DNA from: Breviolum minutum Mf 1.05b.01
Lineage: Eukaryota > Sar > Dinophyceae > Suessiales > Symbiodiniaceae
Length of the DNA: 64,000 nucleotides
NCBI GenBank assembly: GCA_000507305.1
Contig: DF239020.1
Coordinates: 469,107 to 533,106 of the forward strand
Direction: 5' to 3'
Position 1 is the first letter of the stretch; the number at the start of each line of letters is the position of its first letter. Shown here piece after piece: positions 1-12,832 of this stretch. Both the position numbers and the translations under genes were made by a program. The notes below the pieces were generated by a model. That model did no database searches and was not told the origin of the DNA. It worked only from the letters and a program-made list of their open reading frames with translations.

Positions 1-10
1 CTGGGTCATG

Positions 11-45
11 TTTTTTGCGACGGTCCATTTTACCGTCGCAAAAAA
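11..45. repeat. Perfect 14-bp hairpin
   Basis: The arms at 11-24 (TTTTTTGCGACGGT) and 32-45 are exact reverse complements around a 7-nt loop. Pieces of the same motif (ACCGTCG, GTCGCAAAAAAC) recur at 71-77 and 95-106. This looks like the end of a short inverted-repeat element. No coding role is visible. Confidence 0.6.
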
Positions 46-109
46 CCCTGATAAATGTCCAAATTTACGCACCGTCGGGAATTACATGGGTAACTGTCGC
101 AAAAAACGC

Positions 110-1060
110 ACCTCCCTTGATCTACAGTCTCAGTTCTTCCTATTGTGATGCCGCTATTGAATTCTTTATTAGACTAAGTATTATATCGATATCTTAATAT
201 GTATTGCAAAATGTGTAAGTTAGTACCACAGGATAAAAATGAGAGTCTAGTTTGTATTTACATTGTTGAATATCAAATAGCTCTTCAAAACGTCCTACCA
301 CTATCTCTTCACAAGTTAAATTGTGATACGTCCTTTCTACATCTTTCTACCATGTATCGTTTGCTGTGTTGTTGTTATGATTCTGTTCTCTTGAATTGTT
401 GCTGAGTTGGTTGATGCATCTGTTTCAGTGGTGGTGTTTTGGGTATTTGGGTGATGTATCTGCTTTGGTGGTGTTGTGCGTGGCTTTTTTTGTTGCAGTA
501 TCTGTTTTCTGATGCTGTTTTGCGTATTTGGGTCTTGTATCCGTGTTTCTGGTATGTTCTGATGATATCTTTTATGAAGGTACATATTGACACCGTTCCT
601 AGAATGAATGTTTTGCCATTTTTCCGTTTTCAAGATTATGTGACATCTTTGATCCCGATACCAATACACCCGGGACTCCTCCTCACTCAAATTGCAACAG
701 CCAATCAAATCATCCTGAGCGAAGGGTTTTTGGGAGGTTTGGGTCTCCACCAATTTTGATGGTAAAGCATGATTTAAAAAAGTAGGTGGAGGTGGATACA
801 AGTTCTTTGGTTCAAGGATACAACAAAGTAGACATTTCTAATAGCCTAAGAACTCCAGTTTGTCCAAAAGAGGACTAGGTGGTGGTTTCCAACCCCATTA
901 GAAAAATGTGAGTCGAACTTGGATCCTTTTCCCCAAGTGGCAGTAAAAATATACAAACATTTGAAACCACCACATATATAGAGGAGGTTTCTTTCAAGTG
1001 CTGACTAAAGTCATTCTCCCAACCTGTTCCATCAACAAACCCCCCATCAAGTGAATCAAT
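110..1060. other. No recognisable gene
   Basis: I see no family motif on either strand here. The stretch follows the last recognised histone deacetylase exon. It may be a 3' intron or intergenic DNA; the glycine-glycine-tyrosine motif expected near the C-terminus of that enzyme was looked for and not found. Confidence 0.4.
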
Positions 1061-1065
1061 CTCCC

Positions 1066-4000
1066 CCAGGCCTCATGCCCATCGAAGCCAGCAGAGATGA
1101 AAATGAAATCAGGATCAAACTCCTGAAGGGCTTCAAAGCTGAAAAAAAAAAACGTCCAGACCTTTTCCAAAAAACGTGTGGGGAACCTTGCAGTTTTTGT
1201 TTGTTGCTGCTCGTGTTTTTGTGGGAACCGGTTTGTTTTTTTTGTTTGAGAAAGTTGGGTGTGTGCTTGTCTGTTGGTGTTTTTTTCCTGTGGAAGGGTG
1301 TCAAACTCCTAGAAAAGGCTTTGGTGTGACAGTTTGAAGGATATCTTGGTTAATGGTGCAGGACATGTTGGGATCCATTTGTTGAATGCATCCAAAATTT
1401 GGAAATTCATTACCAAGCACAAGAAAAAAAGACGCCTGCAGCTGGGGAAGAATGTGACGCCTGCAGCAGACGTAAGTTTTTTATCAGAACTCACGATGCC
1501 AGGTAAGTAAAGATCACCTGCTTGATATGTTTCATCTGTGAGCCATCTGAAACAAGACAAAACAAAAAAACTTACCTGTAGATATCACTAGAGTATCTTC
1601 TAAGATCATCAACTATGTATCCATGATTCAATAATATGTATCCAAGATCTTACCAACTACCAGACTTGCGGGAGCATACCGTTTCCAAAGGCACCTCATA
1701 CCACGCCGAAACTCGGCAGGACCTGAGCCCCTCTTCAAGGGCGCGTTGATGATCCTGGCCCCCACAGAAAGTCGCAGTGTCCATCCGACCAATCTGAAAT
1801 GATTACAAAAAATGTCAAAGAAGCGTGATATCATGGACTTTAAAAAAAACTGGTGGTTTCAAATTGTATCACCCAAAGACCGATAAAAAAAAGTAAACAA
1901 AAAATGGTTCCATCATGCCATCCATCATTCCAAACACACCTTGGAGTGGTGTCACTGCAGCTTCCGCCACTGCCTGAGAGTGGTTTGTGTATCCTTAAAA
2001 AGGATAGGATTCCCTGGTTGCATCAGACAGGAGTATTTAGAGAAGATGAGTTTTGAGACCACGAAACATTCAACAAAAAACCTGTGATGTTCTTTGGCAA
2101 TCTGCTAGATTTTGGGATGCATACCTCTTCAAAATGGATGTTTGGTTGCATCCAAACCTGTAATTTGTCAACCACTACCACCCAATCTGAGAGTGCTCTC
2201 ACAGCTCTGCGCTTTCATCTGTACTTCATCTATGATTCTCTGTGAAAGCAATGACTGAAGATACTGCTACCAGAATCTCATGCTGAAAATGTTTCACATC
2301 ATCTAAATATATACACAGTATGTATATATATATATGGTGTATATCTACAATTAGTATCCAACCATCGACTCTTATGGTTCAATTCGTGACTCTCCCGTTG
2401 TTTCCTGCCTGGATAAAAGCCACCCCCAAAGCCATGGATGGACCTGGCACGCGAATGGAATTGCCATGCATGCAAGCGACAACCTGCAGGGTTTACACAC
2501 CTCCCAAATCATCCATTTTTTGGTGGATACTGATAGAAGAAATCCGGCGATCACCAAAACCTGGGATGTATGAAACCCTGCAGATAATGGGATAAACTAC
2601 CAACCTCAACTGGTGAATCCCGGATTTCTGAACCATCAACAGCATTTCCAGGAGAGCCAATAAAAATTCACCCAAGGCTTTCGGCCGAAGGGACGCAAAA
2701 AAGACGTTCTCCACATCATTTCCATCCAGCCAAGGCCTCAAAAATGTTCCATAGTAGGAAACAGCATAGTGGATCCAGCGCAGTCTATGATGCTAAAAAG
2801 TCGACAGTAAAAATCAAATGCCATCACAACCGACCCTCCCTGAAACTAACATATCCCCCTGAAAATGGATGCTTCAAAGATGAAATCTCCTTTCGGGAGG
2901 TAAGCCTTATTTTCAGGGGCAATTGCTGTTAGTTTCAGGGAGTGTATCCTTCTAAGCTTCAACTTTTTTTGGCTTCCCAATCCTCCCCTCTGGCATCTTG
3001 GGTTCCCCACTTGCAAGTTGGTGGTTTCTGTACCGACAATCTGAGATGGACAAAGTCGACATCAATGGATTCTCCATTCACAGCCAATGAGATGTGTTGC
3101 AGACATAGAGGTTTGTATAGATATGACATAAATCTTTATGGGAGTGTATACCAAGACCCTGGGAATTGTACAATAAATTTTGATCAGCATTATATAGATC
3201 CGTTTCTTCTAAAACGGATCACTGAAAAATGTCTACAGCAAAACCTCCCAGGTCAAGACCTTTCACTTACTCTTGTACCCTGAGTGCCAAACTTTACAAA
3301 GCTCCCAGCAAAAGGCATAGTTCCTGTCACTTCCTGGTATGACACGTCATAACACATCTGTCAAAGATCTGCAACTGGAACCATGACCACAAGGAAGATT
3401 GGATTCTTTTCGCAAAAAAAAAAGATAGAAATGAACCATGGTGACAAAAGAACCTACACATCAACTTCGGAAAAACAACTGCCTTGTTCACATCGTTTTG
3501 TATCCCACTTTCATATCCAAAGACATTAAGTCTGTAGATTCCAAAATTCAGCACATCCTAACCGGCACCTTCCAGGCTTGGGGGGTGAAGTTTTGAACCA
3601 CCACTTTCTCCAAACAAAAAACACAAAAAAAGGGAGGGGAAAGATGGGACTTTTGAGACATCTCATCTTTTGTTAAACCATCCGTTTCACTTCCCAGCCC
3701 TCAACAAAACCGTTTCGCACCTTGTCCAGGGCGGGTCGATACTTCAGATTTCTCACCTGAAACAGCATGTTTCAAACACAAAAAAAATTGGAACCCATTC
3801 TGTTTGCGTGTGTTGATTTATATACGTTGTTGTTTTCGATTCTTAACTTATGATTTATAATTCATGATAACTACACCTACTTATCGATGTCCATATCTGG
3901 AATGCAACACGATATCAATAAATATGATATGGATACATGATGCATCTTGTACTATGTATATATCTATGTATCATGTTCATATAACTATCCGTCATCCGCT

Positions 4001-7000
4001 CCAACCCATTAATATACTAAATACCATTTCTGAAACTAATCTTTATGATTATATTGATTATATTACCCTCTTTTTAGTGGATCTTTGTAACCAAAAACTT
4101 GCAGTAAAAAGGTCACAGCTCTTTTAAAAAAAACACACATCAGTTTCCAAGCATCGAAAAAAATCGGCCGAAACCCCGGCGGTTTGTTTCAACCCTGCCA
4201 AGGTGCAGTAGCTTCGGTGCCATTTCCATGGTGCACATCAAAGTCGATAATAGCCACCTGGAGGATGACGAGGATATGGTCTCATGACTTGCTTTTTTTG
4301 AAAATACCTCCAAAAGACAGAATTTGACAAAGCTTACTCTCATCAAGTGAGCCAAGAAAAAAAAACACAGCCTTACTTTCCATGAAATCCTGGCTGGTTT
4401 AATAGGGATCCTTATGATGGTGTATTAGAATCCCCATCAAACTGGGTAGTTGTTCATTCCCTATACAGCCTAAACAAACAGGGGCCCACTTTTTTCATTG
4501 GAAAATAATGAAGGAATATTATATGGCATCATCAGATGAGATGGAGATTGAGAGACGATATGAGATGAGATTTGTCATTTTTTCGTGCATAAAGAGCATT
4601 GAATTGGCTTGGAACTTTCCATACATTTCCCATTACTTCTCCGTCCACCCATTGCTCCCTGTACCTTGTGGATGACATGTCGATACACGCACTTCCTGGG
4701 AGGAATCTGCACAGGAGGGTTTCAGTGTACTAGATTTTCTATTTCGGAAGTCATCGACTATGACTCTGACCTTGAAAACAACTCCAGGTCTTTAGCATTC
4801 AAATCCCAAACTTATGATTTTGCAAAATCTAATGTAAGGACATACAAGTTGAAAAAAAATCGTTTGTCGTGACATGGGTGGTATTGTATCCTTGTTCCAT
4901 CCTTCATTCTCTGGGAATCCACATGGGTACCCCGACGCATAGGCAGCCCCAATGGCCACATTGTTCAGCAAGCAGAAGCCTTGGGAGCCTTCGGGATCAT
5001 CCAGCAAGTCCTGCAGTGCCGTTTCCGGAAAAACATCCACGGTGGATATCTTTGCAGCTTTTTTGCGCCACGAAAATGATGAAAATGATGAACATGACAT
5101 GAAAAATGGGATAAATGACATTGGCCAAACTATCCAGAATTTGCCATTTTGAGATTGTATGTAGTCCATGTGGGATGAATAGAATCTCCTTTTTTTGTAA
5201 CCAACCTAGTCGACTGAAAGTTTCACCTACTCCTCTGGGGCCTTGAATACATGCTTCTCTTAATGCCTCCTGCTTCCGAGGCAAATTAATCCGGGAAAAA
5301 AAATCGCCCACAGAAATGTGGAACTTCAAAAATTTCATCCAACCGATCCAGTGAATTTTTGGGTCCAACAACTTGTTGAAGAGGTAAATCCGCCTTTTTT
5401 GGTCAGCTGCCTTACTTGTTGAGGCTGTCAATCTGCGCTGTGCGCTGTGAGTGCACTCCAAAACTGTCCAACGGGAAAACACAAAGTCTGCACACGCTTG
5501 TGGTGCGTGCAATTTGTGAAATGCCGATAGGGCAATCTCCAGCTCATCCTCAAGTACAATCATCCAATCATCAAGTCATCATCTGAGAATTTATACAACT
5601 AGTTTTCTGACAAAAAAACATTTTCCAGCGTCAAGACGCGGTGCAAGCTTTTTTCGACAGGAAGATCATTGCCAGAGATGAAAGTGTCAACACCCACCGT
5701 TCCGAGATTTTTGAACGACTTAGCAGCACGACCACATACATCAGTGGCATTTTGCAAAGATGGTCATCTGTGTAACAGTTCCAAGATTGAGTTATGAACC
5801 CGGTAGTATAGATCAAGTTCCAAGCTGTGCTCCAAATCGATTTTCTTAGTTTCAGTTCCTCGCTGTCCTAAGGAACTGGTCCAAAAATGCCGCTGATTCT
5901 TAGCGGATTTTGGCCAACTTTTACAACTTCTTACAACTCACCTTTCTGCTTCTTGGCGTAGTTGTGGACGGCTTTCAGCAAACCAAGGCCACTATTCTTG
6001 ATGGCCTCATTGGCATGATTTTTTCAATTGGGCTCACGGTTCCGTGGTCTGGAGCTTGAGTTTTTTGAAGCTAATTAGTGTAGCATTTTGAAAGGAAACC
6101 TTGGCATAGATAGATTTTGACACTACATTCTGACACGTCTCGTTTTGGCAAAACATACTTTCCCAAAAGGTCTCTCAAGCTTGAAAATCTTCAAGTTTAT
6201 TTCAATTGCCACTTCCCAAATTCTTCCAGATTCCAGATCTCGAGTCCAGCAAAGCCACCTCTGAATCCTTGTCCTTCTTTTCACTGGCTTCACTGTATTG
6301 TTTCTGGAGCCCATCGACAAAAGTCTTGAAGTCTGACTCCAACTTCTCAATCTCGGCTTCCTTCTCCTGGCCAAACATCCAAATCCCAACAAAAAAAAAA
6401 CATCCGCCATGAACGGATGAGATTCTCCAAATCAAAGTATCTTTCAAAAATTTCAAGGCTGAAAATGGCTCTTAGATTTTTGTCTCTTAACAAAGATTCT
6501 CAGGAATCCAAATTCCACAAGGGTTGGCGTGATCACATTTTGCACCTTGATCATGGTATCGCGCTTGCTGCTGTCAAGAGCCATGAACTCATCCAGCATC
6601 TTCTTCTTCTCTGCATCACACAGGTCCTTGGGGATTTCTATCAAGGCTTGGTGTTGGTTGCTACCCTGCCTTCTTGTTGCTGTTTTTTTATTGGTGAGAG
6701 TCAACTTTTGGATGCAGAAATCTATCTGTAAATCATTTAGCATCTTACCTACAATGGATTCCGGATCATCTCCCATATCCCAACAAAAGCAACCAACAAA
6801 ACATGTCCCAAGTTTTGTTTTCCTTCCAAAAACAAGTCAAGGCTCTGGGTTGGCAGGGCCACATTGAGGACCTAAGCCTTTAGCAAAAGTGGACAAATCA
6901 TTGAAGGTACGACCACCCTTGTAGTCCTTGCAGGAAACACCCAGATCAAAGGATGGATCTGGTGGATCTGGTGGATCTAGGAGGGGAAAAAAAGGAAAAG

Positions 7001-8686
7001 TGGCAACAACGGTAAAAAGTTTCATGATGGTCTTTTTGTATGGTTTTGTGTGCGTTAGGCATTTTCAATTGTCATTTCAATTTATGCATTTCAACTTATC
7101 AAAAAATCAAATCATCAAATCATCCCAAAACGTCGATTTATGAAACGTTTCGTCCAAAATTTGATATGCAAATCTCCTGAGTTTTTCCCCCTTTTCAGCC
7201 CATCAACCCCTTTGGATTCCCAACCTGGAGATCATCTGGATCTCCGTATTTGATGGTGGGATATCCACGAACACCCACCTCTTCACACCTAAATTGCTCA
7301 TGCTGAGCTCTGACAAAACGTGTGTTTGGAAATAAAGAACTTGGCTAAACCATTGAAAGTATGGGGAAAAGCTGCATATATACCGAATACTGTATTCTTT
7401 TGATTTTTTCTTATCTTGGTTTTGAGAAACAAAACACACATGAATTGCACGTCCACACCACTACCATCACGTCTTCCGTCTTCCCATTCTTTGCAGCAGG
7501 TCACTTGCTCTTGCCGCTCCCAATGCAATCCACATCCGCAACCAGGATGTTGGAGGAGCCTTCGAACTCCTTCATCAGCTTGTCCCAATCCTTAAGACAG
7601 ACATTGTCATATTCAATAGATTTCAATAGATTAATGATTCATGAATATTCATGATGTGTGTTATCAAAATCATTTGCATGCCTGAAAGATTGCCTGATGT
7701 TCTCGTCTGAAACTTGATGACTCTTAAAGAAACCCGAGGTCCCCGTTCATATCTGCGCCTAGATACGGGCTTCATCTTCTTGCAGTGGCCACACCTGTTG
7801 AAAGATGTTGAAAGGGATGTTTTCAGCACAAAGTATGTTCAACTTTCAAAAGACCTTCCACCATCACCTTCGGACCCTTTCTGCCAGGTGACCATGGCGC
7901 GAAAAACTTGACAAAGACAGTCTTGCCGCTCACCGCATCATCCCAAGACTCCTTGGAAAAAAAACCGATAGGATGCTTGATTTGCCAAGTGAATGATAAT
8001 CCAACATGACGCATCCAAAAAAGACCTTGTTCTGGCGGGGGATTCAAGTTTGATGGTTTGAGGACTGTCAACCTCGTACTGAACTTGTGTCCCAAGAAAA
8101 ACTCGACTATCTAAACTTTACAACCATCATCTGCCATGGTTGGTTTTCATGAAAGGTGATACCCTGCACCATTCGGCTCCTTGCTAAGCTCCTTGGCTCC
8201 CGCAACCATGACCATTGCCATAGCAAGGACAGCTTTCATGGCGAACGACGAAAGAATTTACGGGGGGATTCTTGACACGTTGGATCAGTTTGGAGAGTTC
8301 TCTATGAGCCAAAACATGCGCAAAAGTGACATCAAGATTATGTGTCCTCAATGGATAGATTTTTTTGTGCAGATGCAGCCATGAAGACCCAGATTCACAA
8401 CCAACACCCCTGAAAACTAACATGACATTGGAAAATTCCCATGTTCAATAATAGCAAATACATCGACTCATTCATGGTGGATGAAATCCAGCGATCGTCA
8501 TGTTAGTGAACTCGGGGTGGGGTAGGATCTACCCACCCAACTTCAAGGCCTGCTTGTCTACTGCACCAGCAGGACCCAAATGATGTCCAGGCCTCAGCTG
8601 AATCCATCCATGGTGGTCACTCTAAAAAATAAAACTCAGAAGTCCTGGCAGATGAAGAGGAGGGGGAATCCCAAGTGATGTTTATG

Positions 8687-8756
<70 letters not shown>

Positions 8757-8757
8757 C

Positions 8758-8805
<48 letters not shown>

Positions 8806-9130
8806 CGATGATGATGATGATGATGATTCTGTTGTATTTTTCTCTGTGAATTGATGATAATCGCAGCTTGGTTGAAGGTAGTCTAAGCATATATCCCTAA
8901 GACGAATCGGAACTTCCTCTCATTGGCTTCATCAATCATTAGGACCAACCAGTGCTTGATTACGCCTGTCCAAACAAAAAAAGAGAGATTGCGGAGTCAT
9001 CATCTGAAATGAGAGTTCTCAAAAAAGTTCTTTAACAAGTCGCGTTTTAAGTGTTTGATACCAAAAACACCGGCTCCTGGTGACTGAAATACAATGAAAT
9101 ACCACTAATGCTTGATTCCAGCTCAGCCAG

Positions 9131-9183
<53 letters not shown>

Positions 9184-9185
9184 AG

Positions 9186-9217
<32 letters not shown>

Positions 9218-10085
9218 GCATCAGGAAGAAGCAAGAAAGGAAAACAAATGCCACGCAGCAGCTGCTGGGCACTCCCTACGGCCTCACCGCACAGAACGCA
9301 TTCCGAGCCTGCTCATTGCAGACCTTGCCACGCTTCAGTGGCAGGAAACAAATTTTTCACAACAAGCCTCCACATGGAAGTTTCGTATCTGCTCGTGTTT
9401 TGAACCAATCCAGAAATAAAACTCCGTTCTAGATACAGTAATTCAAAGTATCACATATCATCATCTACAGATAAAAATCTTTACACCTCATCCCTTTTAC
9501 AGCATCAGAAAAACATCACATCATCCATCGTTCAGCGCTTCAAAAGCCATATTATGCCATATGGTTTGTCGAGATGGATGCTGGAACTTCTAAAGTTCAG
9601 CCTCAGGCTTTCACGATTTTTTGTTTAGCGGTTCCCTTATTTGTTCGAGAAAGTCCCCAATAAGGAGGAATCAGGAATCAGGAGAATCATGGTTACCCCA
9701 AAGCCATGGTCCCAAAAACCTTCACCCAAACTTCTGCCTCCCCCCAACAGCTGACAATTTTTTGAAACAAAATCCTCAAAAACTATCAAGAGAAAAAAGC
9801 TTGCAAGACTACCAGGAGATCCACCAAAAAAAAAGGGATGGCCTAAAAGGGTTACCCTCCAGGGAATTAACATATCCCCCTGATAAGGCATATTTGAAGA
9901 TGATGTTCCTTTTCGCCAGGTGGGATATGTTAGTTTCCCTAGACGGCATTTCCCCACTCTTCGGACCACTTCTCCACAAATCCCCAATGGGCCTGATCAA
10001 CTGCTTCCAGCACTGCACCGGCAGCATGGAGTGCTGCTGACCACGAACTTGGAGGTTGGACTAACGGGATGTCTGGCGACTGTTG
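1066..10085 (-). CDS. Zinc-dependent histone deacetylase family protein, multi-exon
   Basis: Removes acetyl groups from lysines (histones or other proteins), or acts as a related amidohydrolase. Eight exons were read on the minus strand in family order: about 10085-9960 (SWSAALHAAGAVLEAVDQA), about 9309-9280 (ARNAFCAVRP), 8592-8537 (PGHHLGPAGAV), about 5010-4930 (GSQGFCLLNNVAIGAAYA), about 4257-4198 (IIDFDVHHGNGTE), about 2736-2670 (PWLDGNDVENVFFASL), about 1793-1648 (NAPLKRGSGPAEFRRG) and 1138 to about 1066 (DPDFIFISAGFDGHE). The catalytic His-His pair and the zinc ligands (Asp and His of DVHH, Asp of GFDGH) are present. The RP/PGHH junction is a clean phase-2 GT-AG intron. The N-terminal start and the C-terminal catalytic Tyr region were not located, so the gene may run past position 1. 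The intron 8536-5011 holds a complete PDI-like gene. Confidence 0.85.
2530..2642 (+). mobile_element. TIR-A element, copy 1
   Basis: A 113-bp element with inverted ends: CTGATAGAAGAAATCCGG on the left and CCGGATTTCTGAACCATCA near the right, finishing in CAG. It is preceded by TA and followed by CA, a decayed TA. The core (CCTGGGATGTATGAAACC, then CAACTGGTGAATCCCGGAT) recurs near 16.5, 18.8 and 21.9 kb. It lies in an intron or flank of the histone deacetylase gene. Confidence 0.7.
2836..2942 (+). mobile_element. TIR-C element, copy 1
   Basis: About 107 bp bounded by CTCCCTGAAACTAACA and its exact inverse TGTTAGTTTCAGGGAG; a second inverted pair (CCCCTGAAAAT / ATTTTCAGGGG) lies just inside. 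It sits in the histone deacetylase intron between the DVHHGNGT exon and the PWLDG exon. No clear target-site duplication is visible. Confidence 0.7.
5450..5880 (-). CDS. Unassigned probable exons between the PDI gene and the next deacetylase exon
   Basis: Two stretches read like coding sequence on the minus strand: about 5780-5590 (starting LQNATDVCGRAAKSFKN, continuing GTVGVDTFISGNDLPVEKS) and about 5560-5430 (DELEIALSAFHKLHAPQA), the latter followed by a GTAAGG donor. I do not recognise the protein. They could belong to the nested PDI gene if its last codons are really a donor, to the deacetylase host, or to a third gene. Confidence 0.3.
5931..8239 (-). CDS. PDI-like thioredoxin-domain protein, secretory, nested in a deacetylase intron
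   Basis: Thiol-disulfide oxidoreductase of the protein disulfide isomerase type, expected in the ER lumen. The ATG at 8239 opens a signal peptide (MKAVLAMAMVMVAGA). Then come about 7954-7892 (SGKTVFVKFFAPW), about 7797-7760 (CGHCKKMKP active site), about 7596-7500 (DWDKLMKEFEGSSN, VADVDC), about 7285-7215 (EEVGVRGYPTIKYGDPDDL), about 6930-6842 (DYKGGRTFNDLSTFAKGL), about 6640-6530 (LCDAEKKKMLDEF), about 6380-6260 (coiled-coil KLESDFKTFVDGLQKQY) and about 6020-5931 (SGLGLLKAVHNYAKKQ), ending KGEL and TAA. KGEL resembles an ER-retention tail. GGTGAGT at the same place could instead be a splice donor, leading to exons further left. A single thioredoxin domain plus helical tail is a short PDI form. 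The gene lies wholly inside one host intron on the same strand. Confidence 0.85.
8405..8517 (+). mobile_element. TIR-C-like element, copy 2
   Basis: The inverted ends CACCCCTGAAAACTAACATG (left) and the inverse of CACCCCGAGTTCACTAACAT (right) enclose about 113 bp. The end motif AACTAACAT is shared with the other TIR-C copies but the interior has diverged. It starts about 20 bp inside the deacetylase intron that follows the PGHH exon. Confidence 0.5.
8690..8827. repeat. (GAT)n microsatellite
   Basis: About 46 GAT units with two interruptions (gctgat and gacgat). It lies in a deacetylase intron about 100 bp upstream, in transcription terms, of the PGHH exon. The poly-Ile and poly-Asp readings are artefacts of the repeat. 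Confidence 0.95.
9133..9223. repeat. Compound (ATC)n-(AGC)n-(ATC)n microsatellite
   Basis: A run of ATC units, a short CAG/AGC block in the middle, then ATC units again. It is intronic, between the NAFCAVRP exon and the PGHH exon of the deacetylase gene. Confidence 0.95.
9857..9945 (+). mobile_element. TIR-C element, copy 3
   Basis: About 89 bp. The left end AGGGAATTAACATATCCCCC pairs with the right end GGGATATGTTAGTTTCCCT. The interior (TTTGAAGATGATGTTCCTTT) matches copy 4 near 46.4 kb. It lies in the deacetylase intron just after the SWSAALHAAG exon. Confidence 0.7.
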
Positions 10086-10667
10086 GATTCCTTTTGTTAA
10101 TAGGACCCTACATGTAAAAGCCGTCTGGTAATGTCGACATTCACTTTGAGATACCAGATTTAGAGATCTTGAAGAAAGTTTGGGAAGAAAGTGGTTGTCT
10201 AAGTAATAAGCTGCATAAGCTATATGTGTAAAGAACTGTTCTACACTTGGATCACAAAAGTCTGCTGCAAGAACTGAGGATCCCAAACTCTGGTGTCACC
10301 TGCAGCCGATACAACCGACAGGGACAAAGTCGAATGCAGAAAAGACATCTCAGGTAAGGTTTTTTCTTTCTGTGTTCATCTGTTTGGCCACTTATGGGCA
10401 TAAGAATTGGGCACCAGGAATGGTGGCATATCCTTGTGAACATGCCAGTGCCCAATCCATTGATTCAAGGCCACAGCCATGTGACAATAAAAATTGAAAA
10501 GGAAGCGCCAAGCATCATGGCGTAGTTGTAGAAAGACAATCCACAAGCGCGGCCAGAAAAAAGCAAGTGAGCCTGTCAGCACTAAGGCTTTCCACCTAGA
10601 GCCGTTGCTATCGATGCCATCCCACAATGCACTGGCACTGTTTTGCCAAAGCTTTGCCCAAATTTGA

Positions 10668-11153
10668 TCACATGAACAACCCACGTGTTGCTCCTGTCAC
10701 TTGCGTACGGCACATGGGGCACTGCCGGAACCGTTGAGATTCCTGGCACTGTTGGCAGACCACATGTCCGCATGGCATCAATGCCACCACCGGTCGAGTT
10801 TCATGGCAAATTGGACAGGTGCTGCTGGTACCGGATGGTCCAGTCCCAGTCTTCTCTGGAGCTTGAGATTCCAAATTCCAACTGGCATAAATTTCAATGC
10901 GCCAACTGCGACTCCGTTTTTCCTCGACATCCTCTACGGCGAAATCTGAGAAGCCAAGTTCACCAACTCTCTGCTTCAGAGTCTCCAGATCTTCATCAGA
11001 CCACCACTCTGGACTTGTATATTTCTTTTCACAATCACAGCACCCCTTGGCTGCCTGGGCTTCGCATTCTGCAATAAAGCCACTGAAGATTTTTTCCCTA
11101 AATTGTTCCCGGAAGCCCATGGCTTTCCTTCCCAAGCTCTGTGCAAAGGACAT
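10668..11153 (-). CDS. C3HC4 RING-finger protein (probable E3 ubiquitin ligase), C-terminal part
   Basis: RING domains bind ubiquitin-charged E2 enzymes. The C-terminus carries CPICHETRPVVALMPCGH, then VVCQQCQESQRFRQCPMC: Cys-x2-Cys, Cys-x-His-x2-Cys-x2-Cys and Cys-x2-Cys, the full C3HC4 ligand set. The protein ends soon after, in GLFM and a stop. The first ~100 residues (FREQFREKIFSGFIAECEAQ, SDEDLETLKQRVGELG) look helical and resemble no named domain. An in-frame stop lies upstream of the ATG at 11153, and a CTGACAG acceptor just before it could instead join an upstream exon. It lies upstream of the first deacetylase exon found, on the same strand. Confidence 0.8.
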   Translation of the reverse strand: MSFAQSLGRKAMGFREQFREKIFSGFIAECEAQAAKGCCDCEKKYTSPEWWSDEDLETLKQRVGELGFSDFAVEDVEEKRSRSWRIEIYASWNLESQAPEKTGTGPSGTSSTCPICHETRPVVALMPCGHVVCQQCQESQRFRQCPMCRTQVTGATRGLFM

Positions 11154-11349
11154 GCGCAACAAAGCTGTCAGGGAAGTTGTTTGTCGCTACTCTACTGCTT
11201 CAACCTTCAAAGGCTCAAAGGCGGCAGGGTTGTTAGACGTCAAACTAGCAGAATGCACTGCGGCATGGATGTTTCATGTGGAAAAAGCTTAGTTGTTTTC
11301 CAGTTTCTACTGCTTAAGCACCGTATAAAGAAAGTAAATCCAACTTGAA

Positions 11350-12720
11350 ACTATCTGAAGTTAGAAGTTACCCTCCCCATGTAGCAACAAAAATCAACAA
11401 AGGCAGCCAAGTTCAAAGGCAAAAAAATCTATCCAAAAATGTCGCATGTCTTCACGAACCACGCCTTGGTGTCTCCTCTATCAATAGCCATTGGCCGATT
11501 TCGACCTAGCTGCCTGACCTGGTCGCGATGATCCAACTATCAACTCATGGTCCCCCGGTTTTGTTTCATGGAAAAACGAAAAAAAAAACCTTTCCTTGCA
11601 ATACGAATGTCCATGAATTTTCGGATGATACCCATTCCCCCCTTCCCCCTTCGTGTTTACAAAACAACCCCCCTTTGTCGTGGCCTTTTGGACACTATCG
11701 ATGAGCTTCTGCACATACCTCATGAGGAAAACCAACTGGATAGGAACTCAGAAGGCTATGCCCATGGGAGATCTAAGGATGGAACCAAAACTCATGCACC
11801 CGCAGCCTGAACCCCACGTAACGAGGAGGGGGTGAGGGGTGCCCGGGGTTGACTCCCTGTCATTGCCATGTTGTTATGATGATAGGTTCATACACATTTC
11901 AACATGGATGTATTTTCCAAGGGTTGTTTATGAGATACACAGGATCATTGAGGTTCATCTTGTCAATCTAGAAGTTTCAACAATTATGGATCCTTCATCA
12001 AAAACACAAAAAAATACAATTGAAACAACCAAACACCTCAACAAAAATGGAAAAAAATCCATCTCCTCAGCACCAACATCCAAGCTACCCATTTTTGCTG
12101 TTCCATTTCCATCCCCCCCGTTTCAGTTTTCCCGACACATCCACAATGGGAGCCATATTGGGTTCGGTGTTCCAACGAAGATCCCTGGGAGGGGGGGATA
12201 AGAACAGGTGGATCTTTTTGATGGAGATTTAAAAGGAAAAAAACCACCAACAAAACTTCATGACACATAGGTGACATAGATAATTTTCTTTAAAAAAAAA
12301 CATGGCAGTTTGAAATGAAACTCTCAAAGTTTGTTTATTTTTTGGTAGTTTCAGGAAGCCATCTAGCTATCCCAACATCTGCAACTCACACTTTTTTTCA
12401 TGCAGACCTGAATAGATCCGTCCGGAGAAGCCCGTTCTCGCCGCACAAGACCTCACAGACTGTCATCATACTCATCATTTGAGTATTTCTTGCCAGCATG
12501 CAACTTTGTATTTCCCATGAGGTTAGGAGCTCAGCGTTTCACAAAAAATAAAAGCGAAGAATTTTCAGCGCTTCATGAACTACACCAACTTGCCAACTTT
12601 GCACAGAGATTCACGAAAATCATCACAGCACCTGTGCTCCAATGCCCGAAATCCAAATTTTTGAGGCGCCACACTTCCAAGCGATGAGGATTTTCAGGTA
12701 TCTGACCTCAGAGAGCAACT
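11350..12720. other. No confident gene
   Basis: Only weak minus-strand stretches are seen (for example GDHELIVGSSRPGQAARSK near 11.5 kb, with a stop at 11481). Low-complexity A- and C-rich sequence is common. I cannot assign an exon with confidence. Confidence 0.3.
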
Positions 12721-12726
12721 ATTGAA

Positions 12727-12796
12727 ACCACAACAACCAAACCACAACCAAACCACAACCACAACCACAACCACAACCACAACCACAACCACAACC

Positions 12797-12831
<35 letters not shown>
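12727..12831. repeat. (ACAACC)n-(AAC)n microsatellite
   Basis: A hexanucleotide-like ACCACA run passes into pure AAC units. The A/C-rich strand is plus, so the minus (sense) strand reads GTT/GTTGTG. Confidence 0.95.
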
Positions 12832-12832
<1 letters not shown>
